Program-made: the position numbers and the translations under genes
Notes under the pieces: generated by a model
Databases searched by the model: none
Seen by the model: the letters and a program-made list of their open reading frames with translations, nothing else
Told to the model about the DNA's origin: nothing
Shown here: piece after piece, positions 7,073 through 13,593 of the stretch
Position numbering within the stretch: position 1 is the first letter of the stretch
How the letters are laid out: every line of letters starts with the position of its first letter
Assembly: GCA_003518245.1 (NCBI GenBank)
Contig: DOZA01000027.1
Location: forward strand, 1-13,593
Direction: 5' to 3'
From: Bacteroidales bacterium
Lineage (GTDB): Bacteria; Bacteroidota; Bacteroidia; Bacteroidales; VadinHA17
DNA length: 13,593 nt

Positions 7073-10000
7073 TAAGGTAGAAATCCTGACGGTGAGGCAG
7101 ATCCTTACTTTTAGGATACAATCTTAAACCATAGAAAAAGGTTCCTGCTTTTTCAGGCACCATCTCCAGCTGGTATAATGAACGTCCATTTTTGGAATTT
7201 GCATATTCCATTTCATATTTTGCTATAAACTTGTAATCACCACTCTGTGTCATCTGTGTGATGATAAACTCCACACCTACATTTTCGGCAGGAATACCAT
7301 TTACATTTAATATTACTTCACCTTTATAAGTAACCCCGGACAGGTATATATTCTCTCTGGGTTTATCAAACTTATATGAGAGAATCTCCAGTTTATTCCA
7401 TTCTGCTGACATCCAGTTTTTCCATGAGGTCAGGGCAATAGCTTTTGCATAATTATCGGCTCGTAACAACCGGGCTCTTCCCCATAGCTTCTTATAGTAA
7501 TTTTCATAATAGTCATCTATCATCCGCTTCATCGTAAATCGCGGAGCTACCTTTACCATTGAGTTCTTAATATACCTGACCCATTCAGTGGGCACCCCCT
7601 TTTCATTCCTGTTGTAATATGCCGGTATTACTTCATATTCCAGCATATTATAAATAGTCTCGGCATCAACATCATCCTGTAAGTCCTGGTCTGCAAATGA
7701 ACGTTTAAGAGGAAGGGCAAATCCGGCATAAGCCCTGTATCCCTCAACCCACCAGCCATCCAGGACACTGAAATGTATTGTACCGTTCATCACTCCTTTT
7801 TCACCACTTGTTCCTGATGCTTCCATTGGCCTGGTAGGTGTATTAAGCCATATATCAACACCGCTAACCAGCTGTTTTGCCATTTCCATATCATAGTTTT
7901 CAAGAAAGATAATCTTTCCTTCAAATTCCGGCATATGCGACACCTCGTTAATATGCCTGATAAGATCATGTCCACCACCATCATGAGGGTGTGCTTTACC
8001 TGCAAAAATAAACTGAACAGGTTTATCAGGATCATTAACTATTTTATCTAGCCTTTCGAGGTCTTTGAACAATAGTGTTGCTCTTTTATAGGTGGCAAAT
8101 CTACGTGCAAAACCAATTGTCAGTGTATCAGGATTAAGCTCCTTACTTATATTCAGGAGCCTTCTGGGGCTTACCCTTTTATCTATCATCTCGGTTTGTA
8201 TCCTTTTTCGTATCCATTCAAAAAGGTTTTGCTTCAATGATTTTTTTATTTCATAAACTTCTTCATCAGGGACAGAATATATTTTCTCCCATTCCGATAT
8301 GTCTGTCTGGTCAAAATGCTTTTTACCTGTTATCTGCCAGTATAGCTTTTTCCATCTCCTGTTCAACCATGTAAGGTAATGTACCCCGTTGGTTACGTGT
8401 CCTATAAACAATTCTTCTTCCAGGTAGCCGGGCCATAGTTCCTTGAACATTTTACGGCTTACTTCACCGTGCAGTTTACTTACACCATTTACTTCCTGCG
8501 ACATCCTTGTTGCCAGGTAACTCATATTAAACTTACCCGAGTTATTATTATATGATCTACCCAGGCTCATAAGCTTTTCCCATGTAATATTAAGCCTGTC
8601 AGGATAATGCGGTATATACTTCCTTAACAATTCTTCCTCAAATGAATCATGACCAGCAGGAACGGGTGTATGGGTAGTAAATAGTGTTGATGACCTTATA
8701 GCTTCCAGGGCCTCATCAAAAGTAAGGTGACGCTTATTCATCAGATATCTCATTCTTTCCAGTCCAATGAATGCAGAGTGACCTTCGTTACTGTGGTAGA
8801 TATCCGGTTTTATTCCAATAGCCCTCAGTGCTCTTATTCCTCCTATACCCAGCAGAAGCTCCTGTTTAAGCCTGTTCTCTATATCTCCGCCGTACAGATG
8901 GTGAGTAACCTGCCTGTCTTCATGGCTGTTCTCATCAAAATCGGTATCCAGAAGGTAAAGGCTTATCTTTCCTATCCTGGTTTCCCATATCCGTGCTTTT
9001 ACTGTACGTCCAGGCCATACAATGGATATTTTTACCTGATTACCTTCTTTATCTTCTACAGGTATTACAGGTAGATGGGAAAAGTCTTCAGCTTTGTATA
9101 CAGCCATCTGCTGTCCTTTGGGGCCTATCTGCTGTCTGAAATAACCATACCTGTAAAGAAGACCTATTCCAATAATATTGTAATTGGAGTCACTGGCTTC
9201 CTTAAGATAATCTCCTGCCAGTATACCCAGTCCGCCTGAATATATTTTCAGTGAATGATGTACACCGAATTCCATACTGAAATAAGCTATAACAGGCGAA
9301 TTATTATCATCGGGTCTGTTCATATAATCCCTGAACTCAGAATATACGCTTTCAAGGTCAGCAAGGAACTCTTCATCTTCAGATAATACCTTCAGTCTTT
9401 TATAATCAACCCTTTCTATCAGCATACAGGGGTTCTGTTTTGTTTCCTCCCAGAGGCTGGGGTCTATCCTTCTGAAAAGATCCTGTGCTTCATCATTCCA
9501 TGACCACCATAGGTTAGATGCCAGTTCTTTCAGTGCTGACAGACGCCCAGGAACATCTGATTGTATATATATATCTTTCCATACAGGCACCTCGTGAGGT
9601 TTACGCGCAACAGTATCTTCCCTGAGCAATACTTCTGACAACTCCCTGGGTTCATCTCTTCTTGCTTTTGACCTATCAAGTGCTATTTTATAGGCCCGGT
9701 AATAATATTCAACCAGTTTATCCCAATTGGCTATCCGTGATATTTTATAAGCTTCTTCACGTACTTTGTCATTTTGTTCCTTATCAAGCTTATAGATTTT
9801 TTTTATAAAGGAACTGATCTCTTTTACTGTCTTTTCACGGTTAGCATCATCTCTTTCAATCACGCAAATACCGTTACCATGATCAGGGTAATGATTCTGT
9901 ACCCATAAACCAAATCCCGCAAGTGAGGTGGTTGCTGTGGGTATTGAAAACATAAGGCTTTCGAGGGGGGTATAACCCCATGGTTCATAATAGGACGGGA

Positions 10001-11294
10001 ATACTGTAAGGTCAAAACCTATCAGCAATTCGTAATATGATTTATTGAATATACCATCATACCCATTAAGGTAAGAAGGAACAAAAATAGTTATTACATT
10101 ATTGTCCTTACCATTATTCAGATTATTACTCTTCAATGCATTAATCACCGGATCGCCATCCCGGTAATGTAATCCATGTGACAGTATATTATCACCTGAG
10201 GGAACAGTCTCAGATACCCCATTGAGATAATCCGCAATATCTTTTCTTGGTCCTTTATGATAGGCAGGGACCATTATGAAAGCGACAATATTTCTGTCGT
10301 TTCTAATATCCCTGTCAATTTCAGCCAGTGAATCAATAAATACATCAATACCCTTATTATGATATTCATACCTCCCTGATGTTACGACAAGCAGAGGGTG
10401 ATCACTAATTTCCCTGCCGGATATAATTTTTGCCGTATTAATCAATATTTCCCGGGCTTCTTGTCGTTTAGTCTCATATTCTTCTTCAGATGGAACAAAA
10501 ATATCTTCAAAACCATTTGGAGTTACAATATCAACATCTTTCTCCAGGAAGGCAGAGCATTCCTGGGAGGTAATTTCACTTACAGTTGTAAACACATCCG
10601 CTGTATGTGCTGCTGTCTTTTCAAGTGATCTCTTGGCTATAACATTAAACTCACGGGCTACCTGTTGAGGGTTATAATCATTCAACCTGCTGTATAAAGG
10701 TTTGTTATTACCGGCAATTGTCCGGCCAAGAACAGTTGCATGGGTTGTAAAGGATGTACTTACCCAGGGTGCATTTTCTTTCAGATAGAGTACACCTGCT
10801 CCTGTCATCCACTCATGGAACTGTGCTATTATATCCTGGTGTTTATGATAATATCCTGTAAAGCTCTCAATTACTTTACCTGCAGCATAACCAAAAAGAG
10901 CGGGTTCAACATAATCCCACTCTCCTGAGAGACTGTCAAGTTTATATTGTTCCCACAGGCGAGCAAAGATTTCATTTTTCTGGTTGAAATAGGGAGTGAA
11001 ATCAACCAGTATTACTATTGGTTTACCTGATATATTCCACCTGCCGGTACGAACCCTGAGACCCTCACCGTCTGCTTTGCCCTTCCAGTCAGGGAAAAGG
11101 CTTTTGTCATCTATGAATTCAGGGTTATCACCCTCATCCCTCCATACATCAGGGCCTATTAATATATAACTATTACCCAGCTTATTTACAATATTAAGTG
11201 CCTTTGTAGAAATAACTGTGTGAATACCCCCAACTTTATTACATATTTCCCAGCTGGTTTCGAACAGCAGGTCCATTATTCCATCCTTTTTCAT
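7056..11294 (-). CDS. Glycogen synthase (GT3) - alpha-glucan phosphorylase (GT35) fusion
   Basis: One 1412-residue polypeptide joins glucan synthesis and breakdown. Residues 1-545 are a GT3 glycogen synthase: ETSWEICNKVGGIHTVIS (12-29), FHEWMTGAG (159-167) with the family's His160, FTTHATVLGR (182-191), GRYEYHNKG (307-315) with Arg308 and Lys314, and the E-X7-E motif at Glu437/Glu445. A charged linker (541-580) leads to a DUF3417-type domain (about 580-665, LASNLWWSWN at 591-600), then a GT35 phosphorylase (about 665-1295) with YSGGLGILAGDYLKEASD (685-702), THTPVPAGHD (874-883), GFARRFATYKR (1061-1071) and EASGTSGEK (1158-1166), whose Lys1166 should bind pyridoxal phosphate. Residues 1305-1412 are beta-rich. 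The synthase would use a nucleotide-glucose donor, probably UDP-glucose; the phosphorylase would yield glucose-1-phosphate. The first ATG follows the GH57 stop by 8 bases with AGGAG touching it; Met7 (11276) has AAGGA at normal spacing and may be the true start. Confidence 0.94.
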   Translation of the reverse strand: MKKDGIMDLLFETSWEICNKVGGIHTVISTKALNIVNKLGNSYILIGPDVWRDEGDNPEFIDDKSLFPDWKGKADGEGLRVRTGRWNISGKPIVILVDFTPYFNQKNEIFARLWEQYKLDSLSGEWDYVEPALFGYAAGKVIESFTGYYHKHQDIIAQFHEWMTGAGVLYLKENAPWVSTSFTTHATVLGRTIAGNNKPLYSRLNDYNPQQVAREFNVIAKRSLEKTAAHTADVFTTVSEITSQECSAFLEKDVDIVTPNGFEDIFVPSEEEYETKRQEAREILINTAKIISGREISDHPLLVVTSGRYEYHNKGIDVFIDSLAEIDRDIRNDRNIVAFIMVPAYHKGPRKDIADYLNGVSETVPSGDNILSHGLHYRDGDPVINALKSNNLNNGKDNNVITIFVPSYLNGYDGIFNKSYYELLIGFDLTVFPSYYEPWGYTPLESLMFSIPTATTSLAGFGLWVQNHYPDHGNGICVIERDDANREKTVKEISSFIKKIYKLDKEQNDKVREEAYKISRIANWDKLVEYYYRAYKIALDRSKARRDEPRELSEVLLREDTVARKPHEVPVWKDIYIQSDVPGRLSALKELASNLWWSWNDEAQDLFRRIDPSLWEETKQNPCMLIERVDYKRLKVLSEDEEFLADLESVYSEFRDYMNRPDDNNSPVIAYFSMEFGVHHSLKIYSGGLGILAGDYLKEASDSNYNIIGIGLLYRYGYFRQQIGPKGQQMAVYKAEDFSHLPVIPVEDKEGNQVKISIVWPGRTVKARIWETRIGKISLYLLDTDFDENSHEDRQVTHHLYGGDIENRLKQELLLGIGGIRALRAIGIKPDIYHSNEGHSAFIGLERMRYLMNKRHLTFDEALEAIRSSTLFTTHTPVPAGHDSFEEELLRKYIPHYPDRLNITWEKLMSLGRSYNNNSGKFNMSYLATRMSQEVNGVSKLHGEVSRKMFKELWPGYLEEELFIGHVTNGVHYLTWLNRRWKKLYWQITGKKHFDQTDISEWEKIYSVPDEEVYEIKKSLKQNLFEWIRKRIQTEMIDKRVSPRRLLNISKELNPDTLTIGFARRFATYKRATLLFKDLERLDKIVNDPDKPVQFIFAGKAHPHDGGGHDLIRHINEVSHMPEFEGKIIFLENYDMEMAKQLVSGVDIWLNTPTRPMEASGTSGEKGVMNGTIHFSVLDGWWVEGYRAYAGFALPLKRSFADQDLQDDVDAETIYNMLEYEVIPAYYNRNEKGVPTEWVRYIKNSMVKVAPRFTMKRMIDDYYENYYKKLWGRARLLRADNYAKAIALTSWKNWMSAEWNKLEILSYKFDKPRENIYLSGVTYKGEVILNVNGIPAENVGVEFIITQMTQSGDYKFIAKYEMEYANSKNGRSLYQLEMVPEKAGTFFYGLRLYPKSKDLPHRQDFYLIKWID

Positions 11295-11300
11295 CTCCTG
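11274..11300 (-). promoter_or_regulatory. Ribosome binding and alternative starts of the synthase-phosphorylase gene
   Basis: On the minus strand CAGGAG directly abuts the upstream ATG (11294), too close for normal pairing with 16S rRNA. A second in-frame ATG (11276, codon 7) has AAGGA ending 7 bases before it, a normal spacing. Starting at codon 7 would remove only MKKDGI and leave the conserved LLFETSWEICNKVGG segment whole. Because Bacteroidota often initiate without Shine-Dalgarno pairing, both starts remain open. Confidence 0.4.
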
Positions 11301-11302
11301 GT

Positions 11303-12715
11303 TTATTTCTTTTTAGAAATTGCAGCCTTCTTAGTTTTCGTTTTTATAGATACTTGTTCCCCCGTCTTTTTTACTGTCACAGAACCTGATGCCTTTGTAG
11401 AGCTAAGAGTCATAGACTTGATCCTGGCACGCAATTTACGTATTTCCGTAACACGTTCATTCAGCTCTTCCTCAACCTGGCTGATTTTTTCCCTAAGGCC
11501 AATTACCTCCTGGTTATCAGGCTCTTCAGCACAGACCGAATCAAGGCGAATTTCAAAATCACTAAGCACATTCATATAGTTCATAAAAGCATCATATGGT
11601 GATTCATATGGATTAAAATACTGATGTACTGTGCCATCAGAAAAGAACTTTGTACACATGTAATAAAAATGGTCACTCACCTGCAGGTACTTCCAGTCTG
11701 TACTGATACTCTTATCATGGCATCTCTCAACTCTTTGGGCCAATGAATAGAGTTTATTAAAAGCAGCATCCTGAAGGTCGTTCCCGAGCCATGCCGTCAG
11801 GTCTCTTTCTTCATCTGCCCATGATACAGGATTTGGCACCTTTATTGCCGATACCGGCTGAAACTCATTAATCACATCAGAGGGAGTCTTAAAACTGTAT
11901 TCTGTATTTTTCATTATCGTTTCCGGCAATGTTTCCAGGAACTCGAAAATACCGGTCTCAGCTTTTTGATGTTCACCGAAAGTTTCATAATCGATAAAAA
12001 GGTTAATCAGTTCAGCATCCTTACCTCTTTTTTTCATCCATGAAGCAAACTTGTCAGCAGTCAGGGGCCATTCACTCCATTCCCTGTTACTAAACCTGAA
12101 AGCAATATCGTCACTCAACTGGAAATTCCTGAGTAATACTTTAAGTTTCGGATTTATATTATTACAGTATAGGTAATCCGGGCTTCTCCATCCAAGTATA
12201 TGTTTTGCACCTTCTGTTAGCATAGCCGAAAAGCCCATATCAGCAACCCAGCTGCCTATTTCATCTGAATAGACCATTTCTGTATTACGGAATGAAACAG
12301 GTTTAATACCTAAAGACCGTTCCAGCGTTTCACTGTGTTTATTCACCTGCTTGATAAACTCTTCCTTACTTGCCATACAGGCCAGTGAATGTGAATATGT
12401 TTCAGCCAGAAACTCAGCCTGCCCTGTTGCTGCAATCTCCCTGAATGAATCCAGGACCTCGGGAGCGTAGGTTTCAAGCTGATCCATCAGCACTCCTGTA
12501 AGAGAGAAGGATACCCTGAACTGACCATTGTATTTTTTTATAAGGTCGAGTAATATCCTGTTTGTAGGAAGGTAACAATCGGTGGAGACCTTCCTTAATA
12601 TAGTTTCATTGGTATAATCATCATAATAGTAATGATCATTCCCTATATCAAAAAAACGATACCTCCTGAGTCTCAGCGGTTGATGTAGTTCAAAAAATAG
12701 ACATACTGCTTTCAT
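11303..12715 (-). CDS. GH57 family alpha-amylase-type glycoside hydrolase
   Basis: A 470-residue cytoplasmic enzyme (no signal peptide) that should hydrolyse or rearrange alpha-glucans by the retaining GH57 mechanism. The GH57 conserved regions are present: HQP (11-13), GQAEFLAETYSHSL (98-111), FRNTEMVYSDEIGS (142-155) with the probable nucleophile Glu146, and FIDYETFGEHQ (240-250) with the probable acid Asp242. Both catalytic residues are intact, so it should be active; whether it is an amylase, a 4-alpha-glucanotransferase or another GH57 activity cannot be told. Residues 401-435 look like a coiled coil, and 436-470 form a Lys/Ser/Thr-rich tail ending in KKK, which is not part of the catalytic fold. 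It lies 21 bases after the GT4 gene and 8 bases before the fusion gene, so the three probably form one operon. Confidence 0.92.
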   Translation of the reverse strand: MKAVCLFFELHQPLRLRRYRFFDIGNDHYYYDDYTNETILRKVSTDCYLPTNRILLDLIKKYNGQFRVSFSLTGVLMDQLETYAPEVLDSFREIAATGQAEFLAETYSHSLACMASKEEFIKQVNKHSETLERSLGIKPVSFRNTEMVYSDEIGSWVADMGFSAMLTEGAKHILGWRSPDYLYCNNINPKLKVLLRNFQLSDDIAFRFSNREWSEWPLTADKFASWMKKRGKDAELINLFIDYETFGEHQKAETGIFEFLETLPETIMKNTEYSFKTPSDVINEFQPVSAIKVPNPVSWADEERDLTAWLGNDLQDAAFNKLYSLAQRVERCHDKSISTDWKYLQVSDHFYYMCTKFFSDGTVHQYFNPYESPYDAFMNYMNVLSDFEIRLDSVCAEEPDNQEVIGLREKISQVEEELNERVTEIRKLRARIKSMTLSSTKASGSVTVKKTGEQVSIKTKTKKAAISKKK

Positions 12716-12736
12716 ATCTATACTTTATATTATTTC

Positions 12737-13593
12737 TTAATTCATAACATCCAGGTACACATCTCTTACATGCCTGGCCGAATTTTCCCATTTAAGTGTT
12801 TCTACTTCCTGCCGGCCTTTCTCAATAAACATTTTTGAAAGAGCAGGGTATGTAAGGATAGCATGAATGGCATCAGCCATAGCATCTATATCCCAGAAAT
12901 CAATCTTAACAGCATGCGTGAGTATTTCAGACACACCTGACTGTTTACTGATTATTACCGGCACATTTGACTGCATTGCCTCCAGTGGGGAAATACCAAA
13001 AGGCTCTGAGACTGATGGCATAATATAAACATCGCTGAGTCTTAACATCCAGTACACATCCATTCCTCTCAGGAATCCTGTAAAATGGAACCTGTCGGTT
13101 ATATTAAGGGCCGCCGCCCTTTTTATCATCCTCTCCATCATATCACCGCTGCCTGCCATTACAAATCTTACATTGTTCATTACCTGCAGTACCCTGTACG
13201 CTGCTTCAATAAAATATTCCGGTCCTTTCTGCATAGTAATCCTGCCAAGGAAAGTAACAACTTTATCGTTGATAGCCCTGGGATCATACTCATCGTAAAC
13301 ACCACCTACCGGTTCAACAGCATTATAAACAGTCATCACCTTTGAAGGATCGATTCTATAATTATGTATTACTGTTTCCCTGGTGAGATTACTTACGGTT
13401 ATAATCCGGTCCGCAGCATCCATACCAGCTTTTTCTATATTATACACTACTGGGTTAACGCTGCCACCGCTGCGGTCAAAATCAGTGGCATGTACATGAA
13501 TAACAAGTGGTTTACCCGATACATTTTTTGCTGCTATACCGGCAGGATAAGCCAGCCAGTCGTGAGCATGAATAATATCAAAATCATTCTCAT
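12737..13593 (-). CDS. GT4 family glycosyltransferase, glycogen synthase-like (5' end cut by window edge)
   Basis: The reading frame stays open from its TAA stop to the right edge of the window, so 284 residues of a longer protein are visible and the true start lies outside. A GTG codon at 13447 is an internal valine: the 48 codons before it encode conserved GT4 sequence, including IIHAHDWLAYPAGIAAK and VIHVHATDFDRSGG. Further landmarks in the second Rossmann domain are FLGRITMQKGPEYF (visible residues 114-127), with the donor-phosphate-binding Arg and Lys, and EPFGISPLE (196-204), the E-X7-E motif of the family. It resembles the retaining glycogen or starch synthase-like GT4 enzymes often encoded beside GH57 proteins. 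It probably transfers glucose from a nucleotide donor to an alpha-glucan or small acceptor, but donor and acceptor cannot be fixed here. It is the first visible gene of the GT4-GH57-fusion operon, whose promoter is not in view. Confidence 0.88.
   Translation of the reverse strand, partial: ENDFDIIHAHDWLAYPAGIAAKNVSGKPLVIHVHATDFDRSGGSVNPVVYNIEKAGMDAADRIITVSNLTRETVIHNYRIDPSKVMTVYNAVEPVGGVYDEYDPRAINDKVVTFLGRITMQKGPEYFIEAAYRVLQVMNNVRFVMAGSGDMMERMIKRAAALNITDRFHFTGFLRGMDVYWMLRLSDVYIMPSVSEPFGISPLEAMQSNVPVIISKQSGVSEILTHAVKIDFWDIDAMADAIHAILTYPALSKMFIEKGRQEVETLKWENSARHVRDVYLDVMN

Noticed and set aside
7059..7073. Inverted repeat ATCAA-TCCAC-TTGAT at the convergent gene ends, considered as a terminator
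   Set aside because: The stem is only five mostly A/T pairs, and no run of T follows on either strand, so an intrinsic terminator is not supported.
8727..9074. 115-codon plus-strand open frame inside the phosphorylase domain
   Set aside because: It is antisense to well-conserved phosphorylase sequence, and its product is a Ser/Tyr/Phe-rich string with no domain, signal or ribosome binding site.
7056..11294. Possible assembly error joining two genes into the 1412-residue fusion
   Set aside because: The frame is continuous through a plausible charged linker, both halves are complete, and the same domain order is known to me from other Bacteroidota.
11220..11579. 119-codon plus-strand open frame across the GH57/fusion junction
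   Set aside because: It runs antisense to the start of the fusion gene and the lysine-rich GH57 tail; its hydrophobic look follows from reading AAA/AAG-rich codons backwards as Phe/Leu codons.

Overview
The window is a gene-dense stretch (about 98% coding) of an AT-rich bacterial chromosome, most likely from the phylum Bacteroidota. Three things point there: a eukaryotic-type glycogen synthase (GT3) fused to an alpha-glucan phosphorylase (GT35), an arrangement I recall from Bacteroides and relatives; a eukaryotic-type (GH13_8) branching enzyme; and promoter-like sites of the Bacteroidota form (TTTG, about 20 bases, TAnnTTTG) with few Shine-Dalgarno sequences. I cannot fix the order or genus. 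No RNA gene, insertion sequence, CRISPR array or phage gene is visible.

Layout. Bases 28-2433 hold two housekeeping genes on the minus strand, adenosylhomocysteinase (ahcY) downstream of the FAD synthesis enzyme ribF; ahcY seems to have its own promoter. A 150-base divergent gap (2434-2583) holds the ribF promoter candidate and several short dyads. The plus strand (2584-7072) then carries a secreted alpha/beta hydrolase and, 13 bases later, the branching enzyme glgB. The minus strand (7056-13593) carries a three-gene run read right to left: a GT4 glycosyltransferase cut by the window edge, a GH57 alpha-amylase-type enzyme, and the 1412-residue synthase-phosphorylase fusion. The plus and minus glycogen genes meet tail to tail and overlap by 17 bases.

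How the genes work together. The GT3 half of the fusion would extend alpha-1,4-glucan from a nucleotide-glucose donor, GlgB would add alpha-1,6 branches, the GT35 half would release glucose-1-phosphate, and the GH57 enzyme would hydrolyse or rearrange alpha-glucan. The GT4 enzyme may make a primer or a second glucan. No ADP-glucose pyrophosphorylase (glgC) lies in the window, and the synthase is of the class that uses UDP-glucose in eukaryotes, so UDP-glucose is the likelier donor. The exported hydrolase in front of glgB is the piece that does not fit a cytoplasmic storage pathway.

I saw no clearly new system. The best leads are the regulation of the bifunctional fusion, the basic tail on the GH57 enzyme, the exported hydrolase paired with glgB, and the overlapping convergent ends of the two glycogen transcripts.
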